A stretch of 64,000 nt of DNA from Halichoerus grypus (lineage: Eukaryota; Chordata; Mammalia; Carnivora; Phocidae), in the NCBI RefSeq assembly GCF_964656455.1, contig NC_135722.1, positions 51,850,628 through 51,914,627 of the forward strand. The letters are read 5' to 3'. Below are positions 22,164 through 32,000 of this stretch, piece by piece. Both the position numbers and the translations under genes were made by a program. How positions within the stretch are numbered: position 1 is the first letter of the stretch; each line of letters starts with the position of its first letter. The notes beneath the pieces are model-generated. The model made no database searches, was not told where the DNA came from, and saw only the letters and a list, made by a program, of their open reading frames with translations.

Positions 22164-22684
22164 CTCACCAGCAGGCGGGGTGGCCCAGTGCGGGGGGGCA
22201 CAGGCGGAACACTTAACTCTGCCAAATGCCGCTTGGCGGGCAGCGGGGGCAGCACAGGGTCCGGGGCTGCTGCGGATGGGGCGGAGAAGCAGGCGGGCGG
22301 CAGGCAGCTCCTCCGCGGGGGGATGGGGGGGGCAGTGGGTAGCCCCGCCTCCTCTCCAGCCGTGGGCAGCGGCTCCGGTGGCGCCGCAGGCGGCGCGGCA
22401 GGCGCGGGCAGCGAGCGGAAGACATGACGCTTCATGGGCACAGGCCGCGCGGTGGGGCGGGGTGCCGGGGTCGGGGGCGTGTGAGCGCGCAGTAGGCCGG
22501 CCAGGATGCGGCGGCGGTGACCAGGCAGCAGCATGCCCATGTCCTGCAGGCGGGCATCACTGAGGCCCTGGCACTCTGTGGCCCACACCAGTCCATGCTG
22601 CTCGAAGAGCCCGGCGTACTGCTCCAGGTGCAGCGCTCGCAGCCACTCAGCCACAGAGAGCGCTGCATCCCCGGCCTCTGCCAT
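22164..22684 (-). CDS. ARAP1: ARAP1 first coding exon: SAM domain and proline-rich region (residues 1-173)
   Basis: The ATG lies at 22,684-22,682 in strong Kozak context (A at -3, G at +4). Residues 1-65 are a SAM domain (VAEWLRALHLEQYAGLFEQH, LSDARLQDMGMLLPGHRRRI), a short helical protein-interaction module. Residues 66-173 are proline/alanine-rich and carry four PxPxxR motifs: PTPAPR (71-76), PVPMKR (81-86), PIPPRR (120-125) and PLPAKR (147-152), plus PVPPRT (161-166). PxPxxR is the ligand of CIN85/CD2AP SH3 domains, and human ARAP1 is reported to bind CIN85. The donor is GAG|GTGAGT; the last two bases begin the serine codon completed by 9,985-10,154. The exon is GC- and CpG-rich. Confidence 0.97.
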
Positions 22685-22727
22685 GGTTCCTGCTAGCAGA
22701 GGCCAGCCAGCAGGGCCCTGTCCGGAC
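22685..22727 (-). other. ARAP1: ARAP1 5' UTR part of the first coding exon
   Basis: Forty-three bases from acceptor CTGTCTATTCCAG to the ATG, with no upstream ATG. Because the exon begins with a splice acceptor, transcription starts further upstream. Confidence 0.9.
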
Positions 22728-24497
22728 CTGGAATAGACAGATGGGCACAGGTGAGAGGCAAAGCTGCCCGGCCACAGTTAGCAACTGTCTGTGGCTCTCC
22801 CATGCCATGCGGTCAAGCTCTGTCCTTGAGCTTCTCCCCTGTGCCAGGCAAGGCCAGATACTGCCAGGTCCCTGAACACATAGGCTTTTGTCTCTGCCTG
22901 AAACCTGCCACCCCCACCCCCGTGGCCTCCTAGCATCCAGCTCACACCTGCTCTAGGAAGCCCTCCAGTACCTCCAGAGTTGGTACCACCCCTAAGCCCC
23001 ATCCACAGCCGGGGCCGCTGCTGCAAGGCTGGCCAATGGCTGCATCTACTGCCCTCTGCAAGACCCGGGCAAGGGCCCAGTTCCTTCTGAGGCACCAGTT
23101 CCCAGCTGATGGCCAAGACCAGGGGCTTAGCCAGTACGGGTGGGCCTGCTGGTCCCCTTGCAGGCCCCGTGTAGGGGTTTGAGCTTCACCCCACCTCCAT
23201 GCCCCTGGAGGAAGCAGAATGCTCTAGGAGTTAAATGAAGCCAGCATCACACAGCCTCTGGGGTCCTGGCCCTGTGAATGAGTCACCCCTCCCACCACCA
23301 AGGGGGTTAATGTATCGGAAAGGCTATCCACTCATTTGTTCATTGGAGAGAGCCTGGCACTGGGCGACAGGGACTCAGGTCCCATCCCTGCACTCCAGAG
23401 CTCCCGGCCTGGCAAGAGTCAAGAGACTGATGACACAGAGAGAAGGTGATTAGCAAATCAAAAGAGCAAAGTCACCAGATCATCTCCACAGATACCAAAG
23501 AAGCAAATGATAAAACACAATATCCAGTGTACTTAACAAAAATCTTACTAAAATAGAAACAGACTGATACTTCCTTAAACTAAAAATCAGCACCTTGCTT
23601 CATGAGAAAACAATGGAAAAATTTTCATCTAAGTCAGGAATGAAACAAGGATATCCACTCCATGATGGTGATTATTATTAATCATGGAATTAAAAATTAA
23701 AGAATTTAGCAAGTAAGCTGGATTCGAAACTGACAGAACAGAATCAGTATTTATAGGCAGTAACCAGGTAGAAACCAGGATGAAGAGCCTCATTTACTAT
23801 AGCATTACAAAACCTAAAACACCAAGAAGAAATATAATAAGAATTGCACGAGATCTATAGGAAGAAGCAAAAAGAAGGGACCTGGACAAATGGAAAGACA
23901 TGGTATGCTCCTGGGTGAAGGCATCAGGAAGACAGTAATTCTAAGTTAATTTATAAATATGCACAATCCTACTAAATACACACACAATTTTGGGGAAGGG
24001 GGAAAGGGAGCTAGACAAGCAGATTTGAAAATTCATGTGGAAAAGTAAACAAGCAGGAAGAGCCAGGAAAATTCTGGAAGCAGGGCATGGGGGAAAAGAA
24101 GGGTAAAGAGAACCAGCCTCATCACATATTAAAACATATAAGCCATTGTAATTAAAATAGTACATGTTACCAGCACCTGAACAGATGAATCAAACAAAAC
24201 AGAAAGTTCAAAAATAGATCCAAATACATATCATAATTTAGTGTCCAATAAAAGTAACATCTCAAACTAGTAGAGAAAAGATGTATTATTAAATTGTTGG
24301 GACAGCCGTGGAACAATCTAGAAACAAAGTTAGACCCCCTACCTCACACCTTACAACAGTATAAATTATAGGTGGATCAAAGATTTCATTATAAAAAATA
24401 AAACCATGAAAGGGTTTAAAATATCATCTCAGAGAGGCAAAATCCTTTTGGAAATGATACAAACCCAGGAAGATAAAGAGTAAAATATTCAACTATA

Positions 24498-24694
24498 GGG
24501 GCACCTGGGTGGCTCAGTCATTAGGCATCTGCCTTCTGCTCAGGTCATGATCCCAGGGTCCTGGGATTGAGCCCCACATTGGGCTCCCTGCTCTGCAGGA
24601 AGCCTGCTTCTCCCTCTCCCACTCCCCCTGCTTGTGTTCCCTCTTTCGCTGTGTCTCTCTCTGTCAAATAAATAAATAAAATCTTTAAAAATAT
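24498..24694 (+). repeat. CAN SINE (SINEC) with 13-bp target duplication
   Basis: Full-length copy with head GGGGCACCTGGGTGGCTCAG and tail AATAAATAAATAAAATCTTT. A perfect 13-bp direct repeat, ATATTCAACTATA, flanks it at 24,485-24,497 and 24,695-24,707. This marks an insertion into the older L1. Confidence 0.96.
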
Positions 24695-25256
24695 ATATTC
24701 AACTATATAAAAATCAAACATTCCTGCATGATGAAAATGCACCAGAAACAAAGCCAAGAGATAAACGACAAATCAGAGGACATCTGTCTCTCATATCCCA
24801 GACACAGAACTGATTTTCCTAAACACTGAAAAGCACCTAGAAAGAAGAAACAGGTCAATGACCTAACAGAAAAAGGGGAAAAAATATGCAGAGAGAAATT
24901 CACAGAAAGGAAAATATAAATGGTTCTTAAGCATATGAAAACGAACTTAACCTCCTCACACTAAGCAGTTACGGTGACTGGGATGAGGCATTCCCATGCC
25001 CGGCTAGTGGGAGTGCCTCTGGGGAGGACAATTAATGCCACAATAGTATGAAAACCCCAAGTCCTTCTACCCTTTGATCCAGCCACCCCTAGGCACTTAT
25101 CCTGCAGTCTTCCAAGGTGACTGGCAACATCGATGTGTACAATAACAAAAGATTGGAAATAACCAAAATACCCATCAAACAGGGAACAGTTAACTAAATT
25201 ATAGTGCAGTCATACAGTAGACTACTGAGCAGCCTTAAAAAAAAAAGAGGAAACTT

Positions 25257-25392
25257 GGGGCGCCTGGGTGGCTCAGTGGGTTAAGCATCTGAGTCTTGGT
25301 CTCAGCTCAGGTCTTGATCTCAGGGTCGTGAGTTCAAGCCTTGTGGTGGGCTCCACGCTGGGTGTGGAGCCTACTTAAAAAGAAAAAAAAAT
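25257..25392 (+). repeat. CAN SINE, short older subfamily, with target duplication
   Basis: Head GGGCGCCTGGGTGGCTCAGT, body with GAGTCTTGGTCTCAGCTCAG, ending GTGTGGAGCCTACTTAAAAA without the CT-rich region. Flanked by GAGGAAACT at 25,247-25,255 and 25,393-25,401. Confidence 0.93.
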
Positions 25393-25713
25393 GAGGAAAC
25401 TCGTTACATGTTGATATGGGATGACCTCCCAGATAATGTTGTTAAATGGCTAAAGAAAGGTGCAGAACAGTATATAGAACATTCTGCCTTTTATGTAGAA
25501 AAAAACAAAACCAGAGAGGATAGACCAGTCTGTGGTGATGGTAAATGCATAAAATATCTCTGAAAAGCTACATCAGACAGAGAAAGGTGACGTTGCCTCT
25601 AAGGAGGAAAATGGAAGGCTGAGGGGGGATGGGAAGGAGCAGACATAGAGCCAGACTTCAAGGGGTCTGACGCTGACACATGTTCAATTCCCTCTTTAAG
25701 AAAAAGATATCAG

Positions 25714-25911
25714 GGGCGCCTGGGTAGTTCAGTCGTTAAGCGTCTGCCTTCGGCTTGGGTCATGGTCCCAGGGTCATGGGATCCAGCCCCACATCGGGCT
25801 CCCTGCTCGGCCAGTAGCCTGCTTCTCCCTCTCCCACTCCCCCTGCTGGTGTTCCCTCTCTCGCTCTGTCTCTCTCTGTCAAATAAATAAATAAAATCTT
25901 TAAAAAAAAAA
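25714..25911 (+). repeat. CAN SINE, first of a same-site pair
   Basis: Full-length copy of the common subfamily (CTGCCTTCGGCTTGGGTCAT), tail AATAAATAAATAAAATCTTT. Flanked by AAAAAGATATCAG (25,701-25,713) and AAAAAGTTATCAG (25,915-25,927). Confidence 0.95.
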
Positions 25912-25928
25912 AAGAAAAAGTTATCAGA

Positions 25929-26108
25929 GGGGCGCCTGGGTGCCTCAGTCTGTTAGGCATCCAGCTCTTAATTTCGGCTCAGGTCACGATCTCAGAGTGG
26001 TGAGATGGAGCCCTTCATCGGGCTCTGCACTGGGTGTGGAGCCCTGCTTGAGATTCTCTCTCTCCCTCTCCCTCTGTCCCTCCCCCACCTCCCTCTTGTA
26101 AAAAAAAT
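25929..26108 (+). repeat. CAN SINE, second of a same-site pair
   Basis: A different subfamily (CATCCAGCTCTTAATTTCGG, GCACTGGGTGTGGAGCCCTG). It starts directly after the target duplication of the neighbouring SINE and ends before a third copy, AAAAGATATCAG, at 26,109-26,120. Confidence 0.93.
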
Positions 26109-27129
26109 AAAAGATATCAGAATATCTTTATCATTTTACAATATACACAAATATCAAATCATTATGTTGTACATCTGAAAATACAATGTTGTATGTCAAT
26201 CATACCTCAGTTTTAAAAAAAAAAATTCAATTGGAAAAACAGTATCTTAACTTTTGTAAAAATTTCCCAAACCACATGCACACAGTACCCAGGCCCCTTT
26301 CCGGGCCTTGGAGGAAGCCTGAAGGTCAGGCTCCATCAGCTTCCCTGGAAACCCACCTCCAGTGGGAGGGAGACTTTTCACTCTACATCTTTATCAATTA
26401 CCTACATTTCGAACTATGTGAGTTCTTTAAAAAGGCTGCTGAGGGCCCAAAGGAAGACACAAACAGAAACACATTGGATGTTCTTGGGTAAACCAGCTTT
26501 CAACATTATGAAGACATCAGTTCTTCCCGGGTTAAGCTATAACCAGCACAAAGCACAATCCCCCCCAAAATTACCATTAGGCAAATTCTAAAATTCATAT
26601 AAAGTGATATTAAGGATTTGTTGTTAGGTGGAATAATAAGATGCCAGAGCAGTGTTTTGTTACATAAACATCTAGGTTAAATAAAAAATGTACATATATG
26701 TCCGCATGCATATACATATACATATACGCACGCACACACACATCCATGGACCACCCCCAGATGGGTATACAAGAAACCGCCTGCCTTGGGGGAGAAGAAC
26801 AGGAAGCTGTGAGGACAAGGAGGGAGGGTTACCTTTCACTATACCTTTCTGTACCTTAAACTTTTCTATCACTTTCCAAAAAAGAAGTACAATTTAAAAG
26901 AGAATGTGATCCACAACCCCCACCCTGCCGCTGGTCCCTGCCCTATCCCACCCCTTCAAAGCCCTCCTGGGAGGCTCTTTAGCCTCACCCTCTCCCCTGT
27001 CTCTCTGCCTATTTTCAAAATGAAAACTGGGACCTCAGGTCTGGCCTCCAAGAAGCCTCCCGCACTTCAAAGCTGGGGCTCAGCCGACCACACCTAACCC
27101 AGCTCCCCGCCCCCCACCTCCTGACTCAC

Positions 27130-27213
27130 CTGCTGGGCTGCCCAGGACACTGGGGACTATTCCAGAGGCAGCAGCTACTCTGAATGGCTCCTCATCTTGG
27201 TCCAAGGTGGAAC
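27130..27213 (-). other. ARAP1: Candidate non-coding 5' exon of ARAP1 with a short uORF
   Basis: An 84-bp segment with near-ideal splice sites on the minus strand: acceptor TCTTCTGCTGCTGTCCTTGCAG and donor CAG|GTGAGTCAG. It lies upstream of the SAM exon, so it would be 5' UTR. It carries an ATG with A at -3 that opens a six-codon uORF ending in TAG. A roughly 110-base pyrimidine-rich tract lies upstream of the acceptor. No transcript evidence is available here. Confidence 0.6.
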
Positions 27214-27267
27214 CTGCAAGGACAGCAGCAGAAGAGAAAGTCTATGAGCCACTTTGAGCAGCTGGAT

Positions 27268-27380
27268 GCCAGGAGGAGGAGGAGGAGGGAGGAAGGAAAA
27301 AGGGGAAGGGAGAAGGGGAAGGGGGGAGAGAGGGAAGGAAGCAAGAGATGGGGAAGATGGTAGGGGAAGAAGGAAGGGAT
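27268..27380 (+). repeat. Homopurine (GGA/GGAA) tract
   Basis: GAGGAGGAGGAGGAGGGAGG and on, about 110 bases of almost pure A/G on the plus strand. Transcribed as pyrimidines, 55 bases before the acceptor of the 27,130-27,213 exon. Confidence 0.9.
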
Positions 27381-28105
27381 CAGGGAGCCTAATGGAAGCC
27401 GCATGGGGCAGTGGAGGTTAGGCCAGAGGAAGGCCTTCCCGCGGGAGGGAAGAGGCAGACATGCCCCCCCAGAGGTAATGGCCACACAGGTGGCGAAGAG
27501 GAGTCAGGACTTCCCATGCTCTGGCCTCCCCAGGACGGGTGGCTGGGCTGTGCAGACGCAGGCTTCGGTGGGAACTGTGGGGCCTGGCCCGCCCCCAGGG
27601 AGGACTGAACAGGGGGCAGATGCAGTTCCCACTACAAGGCAGACCATGTCAATGAGAGGTGGGGGATGCGGTGGAGGCCCGGGGAAACAGGACACTCTCC
27701 ACTGAGGCTGGAAGCCATGGGATGGGGTGAGCGCAGAGGAGGCAACTGAGGCATGGGTACGAGACCCCAGAGGCCCTGCTCCTAAACGTGTGTGGGGGCC
27801 AAAGGAGGGTGTTTCCAGGCAGGAGAAGGAACAGGCCATCCCCGAGGGCCATCCCCAAGGGCAGCACCAGCAAGCTCAGATGGCCTGGGCTCTGTGTGAG
27901 GAGGGTGGGGGGTCGATGAGCACGTGGGGGCCACAGCATGTTTCCTGCCACCAGGGCGGGGTCAACAGAAAACTGCAAGGCTCTGCGTGATGGCTTCAGG
28001 GGGCCACTTGTGAACATTTGAATTTACTAACTAGGTATTTATCTTAAGTAGACTCCACAGCTACTTCTTAGGACGGGGCTAAAGTAGGTATATGTTTCAC
28101 AAGCA

Positions 28106-28288
28106 TTTTTTTTTAAGATTTTATTTATTTGGGAGAGAGAGCGCACAAGCAGGTAGAGGGGCTGAGGCAGAGGGAAAAGCAGACTCCTCACTGAGCAGGG
28201 ATCCCCATGCAGACTTGATCCCAGGACCCTGGGATCATGACCTGAGCTGAAGGCAGACACTTAACCCACTGAGCCACCCAGGAGCCCC
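28106..28288 (-). repeat. CAN SINE, antisense
   Basis: Poly-T, then AAGATTTTATTTATTTGGGA, down to the head complement CTGAGCCACCCAGGAGCCCC. The flanks AGCATTTTT and AGTATTTTA are weakly similar. Confidence 0.93.
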
Positions 28289-28399
28289 TTAAAAGTATTT
28301 TAAAAATAAATTCTAGGTAATTAGTACTTTAGAAAGAATTGGCAAAGAACGGCAGTACTACTCAAATGACAATTTTTTTTTTAAATAAAAGACATCCTA

Positions 28400-28560
28400 A
28401 ATAGTCCTTATTATACACCAGGCACGTAAGCATTTTTTATTAACTTACTGAATCCTCACAGCAACCCTATGAGGTACACAGCTCATAGTACAAGATGAAG
28501 AAACTGAGACACAGAGAAGTTAAGTAATTTGCCCAAAGTCACACAGCTCGGAAGGGGCAG
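28400..28560 (-). repeat. MIR SINE, antisense
   Basis: ATACACCAGGCACGTAAGC, CCTATGAGGTACACA, GAAACTGAGACACAGAGAAG and TTAAGTAATTTGCCCAAAGT are the MIR core read on the opposite strand. Confidence 0.88.
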
Positions 28561-28841
28561 CTTGAATATAGTCTTAGATCTACTTTGTCTAATACGGTAA
28601 CCAGCAGTAGCCACATACGGCCATAAGCACTGAAGATGTGGCCACATAACGAAGTGTGCTGTATAGAGTACACACTGGATTCTGAAGACTTATATCTCTA
28701 TTGTTTCTATGTATTATATGACAAAAGTATAATATTTTGGCTATTTAGATTAAATACATTAGAATTAATTTAAAAAAATTTTTAATTGCACTTGTGGCTT
28801 GCATTTCCACTTCTCCTGGATAGTCTTAACTCTGGATTCTT

Positions 28842-29043
28842 TTTTTTTTTTTTAATATTTATTTATTTGAGAGAGAGAGAGAGAGCACGAGTGGGAGGGA
28901 CAGAGGGAGAGGGAGAGAATCTCAAGCAGACTCAGTGCTGGGCACGGAGCCCGACACAGGCCCAATCTCATGACCATGAGATCACGACCTGAGCCAAAAC
29001 CAAGAGTTGGATACTCAACAGACTATGCCACCCAGGTGCCCCC
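28842..29043 (-). repeat. CAN SINE, antisense, with 15-bp target duplication
   Basis: Full element from the T-rich tail complement to GCCACCCAGGTGCCCC. It is flanked by a perfect 15-bp repeat, TAACTCTGGATTCTT, at 28,827-28,841 and 29,044-29,058. Confidence 0.95.
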
Positions 29044-32000
29044 TAACTCTGGATTCTTAGCCACTCTGCTTCCTGCCTCTCAAAAGTGATCATGAATACT
29101 AACTGAGCACCTGCTACAGCTCAGGCCCCATTCTAAAGACTCAACGTGGACTACTGATGGCCCCAACCACCCTACTGGAATGACCAGGGCTGGGAAACAG
29201 GAAACCACTTCCAATCCTAAGAAGGGGTCAGCCCCCTCCTGGGCCTCCCTCAAGTTCCTATTCCTGCACTAAAGACTTTAGCCCAAGGTCAGACTCAGGG
29301 ATCCACCCTGACACGCCTCTAGGATGGCCTCATTCAAGGCTCTAGAAGCATAAGCCCGACCTCAGACCTGGACTGGCTCTCCAGGAAGCTCAGGCTAGAG
29401 GGGGGTCAGACACCATCCAGCCAGTGAAAACAGCCCACAGGGCCCTCACCAGGCTGAGGGTCAGGGAAGGCTTCCTGGAGGAGGCAGCTCCTTGAAAAAA
29501 AGAAGTTTGTAGACTGCCTTGCTGAGCCATACTGGAGCCTGAGACAAAGAAGGAACTGGCAGTACTGATCCTCTTTATTTACAATTCTGGTATTTTATCT
29601 CGGATTTTTCTCATTAATTTTGATTTTTTAAAAATACGGCTTAAAAATATTATCTTGATTACCGAGCCTTTTGCCCACCCCCGACCCTTACACTTTGTGC
29701 CCAAGGCAAGTGGCACACTCACTATACACTAATCCTGGCCCCAGTTTGGAGGTGGAAGACCTCCAGCTGCGGTGACACGTCACTGAGTCTCCACCCCCAG
29801 GGAAGCAGGGACCCAGCAGAGGGGAGTGTCATCCTGTTGTGACAGCATGGCCACAGCTGGGAGGTTCCCCCCCCTTACCTCAAGGGCCCAGCTCAAGCCC
29901 CAACACCCCACCACCCCACCCTGCCCCAGCTTCTCCTGTCTCCCTCCAGCTCCCCTCTGCTGTGCCAACTAAGATACCCCCCCAGCTCAAAGCCACAAGT
30001 CCGGCCCCTTGTCATTCGACCTGCTCCAGCACTGACATTTACAAATGAAGAAACAACACCCACAGAGAGGAAGTGACTTGATGTAACCCAAGCCCCAGCC
30101 AGGCCTGACTGGCCCAGGACTCCATGTTGGTTTTTGCACCAGGCACCAGCTTAGCATATGGGGCCCCTGAAAATGTCTGCTGACAATGAGTAAATGAGCC
30201 ACATCCCCCCCACCTTCAGGTGCTGATTCCAGGTTGCCTTCTCCAGCAAGTCCTCCCTCACCGCCCGCCTTGGGCTCCTAAACCTCAGAAGCTGAGCCCT
30301 GTAGTAGAGCGCTGCTCTTGATCTGTCTCTAGCTGTTCCATTCATGGGGATCCACCCCACCTAACCCCTACCTGGCCTGGGGTATCCTGAGAGTCTGCAG
30401 CCCTTCTTATGCCCCCTGCCCTCCACAGTGGAGTCCAGGGCCTGGATGGCCCAGGGGCACTCAGTCCAGAGGTAAGAGTCATCCGGAATCACTAATCCTT
30501 GCCAGCCGGTCCTTCTTCAGGTCTGACCTGAGTCCCTCTTGCTGGCAGCAAAGCTTTCACCTTCTGTCCTCTGACTACCATTTCAACCCCCACCACAGTT
30601 TAAGTCTCATTGCCCCTTCTCTGTCCTAGCCCATAATCTCCCTTGCGCCATACCCACCAGTCCAGCAGGAAGGCAGCCCAGAGCCTTAGCCAAGGGCAGA
30701 CACACTCCCACTTCCTCTGTTTCCTAAGTGCCTGCTGCATGCCCAGCCCTTGCCAGATTCCCACCTTTATCTCACTTGTCCTCATCACAAACCCAAGGCC
30801 CGAGATTCTTGCCCCATTTCAGGGAAGCTCGGGGAGGTGGAAATGTGCCCAGGTCACTTCCTGGAGTCAACAGGGCCTTCAGAGGATGTGACTGCCCCTG
30901 TCAGGGCAAGTCAGAGAGGCTTCCAGAGGGCACTCCTGAGCTGGGCTTTGAAGAAATAGGAGGTTGCGCTTCCGGCCAAAGGGAACTGAGCGTGCAAGGC
31001 TCAGGGATAGGAAAGGACCCAGCAGATCCAGAGACAGGGTTATTTCAGTGGGGCAGGGACGAGGGATGTGAGAGGACAGTAGGGACACCCCGACAAGTCT
31101 GGGGACTCCCACATGGGTGTGAGCCTCCTTTGTATTCTGATTTGCATGAGTGAGTCAGGCCTGAGTCAGGGCAGCCTTGAAGGTCCCAACTCCTTCCACA
31201 TTCAGCTCTGAGGTCCCCTCAGCCAAGACCCTGCCCACCCCGCCCCCTCCCCCCCACTCAGGACTGCATCTTCAGGCCCCCTCTGCACAGAGCTGCACTC
31301 TGGGTTCAAGGGAAGGCCCAGTGATGGGGGGACTGGAGGGAGAGGAAGGCAGGCCCAGGCTCCACACTGAGGCCTGAGCTGCTCCACCACTCAACCCCTC
31401 CTCCCCTGCACGCCCTCCCCTCCCACCCCCCACTGCCCCAAACAGGCTAGGCAGGGACCCTAGCATCCAGACCTCAGAAAACCCCTCAGAGTGTCCCACA
31501 TAGGAACCAAGAACAATACACATGCAGCTTTAGCCAGGCCAGGTCTACAAACCACAACCTACCAGCATCACAAACACCTCATACAGCCTCTAGGGACACC
31601 CATCTCACACCACTCGGCAGCCACACAGCAGATCTGCCCCTCCACCACATACACCCCCTTCGGCCCCCACACTCCCTGACTATGTCCAACTGCCCCCAGA
31701 GCCCCACGATGCCCACTACCCCCCAACCCAATCACCAGGTGATACCTATGGGCAGGGCCGCATTTGATCCACCACCCTCCTGGGTGTTCTCAGGACTCCG
31801 CGAAGCAGGCAAGGGGCCTTGGAGACACTTCCCTTAGATATGAGGAACTAGGCGGGGGCTGGGCTCCCGGCCCAGAAGGTGCAGAAGTGGCCCCCACCCG
31901 CTGCAGCAGCTATTTCCCTCCAGCCCAGCTATAGGCAAAGGCAGCAGGTGCAGCCCTCAGGCAGGCAGCTGATTGATCCCTGGGCCAAGGAGCCTACTTT

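Larger units (their letters stand above)
23450..26220 (+). mobile_element. Decayed L1 LINE, interrupted by SINEs
   Basis: Plus-strand text resembles L1 ORF2. CAGGAATGAAACAAGGATAT near 23,636 corresponds to the conserved reverse-transcriptase SGxRQGxPLS region. Later segments (AAATAACCAAAATACCCATC, AGTGCAGTCATACAGTAGAC) match the ORF2 C-terminal part, and TATGTTGTACATCTGAAAAT with TATGTCAATCATACCTCA near 26,165-26,215 is an L1 3' end. It is AT-rich, full of stops, and probably more than one fragment. SINEs split it at 24,498, 25,257, 25,714 and 25,929. Confidence 0.75.
22728..27129 (-). other. ARAP1 5' intron rich in L1 and SINE insertions
   Basis: The stretch 22,728-23,440 is non-repetitive with nothing that I recognise. 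From 23,450 to 26,220 it is an old L1 broken up by four CAN SINEs. From 26,220 to 27,129 it is AT-rich, with L1-like text near 26,470-26,640 and a short TACATA/CACACA tract at 26,690-26,745. Confidence 0.65.
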
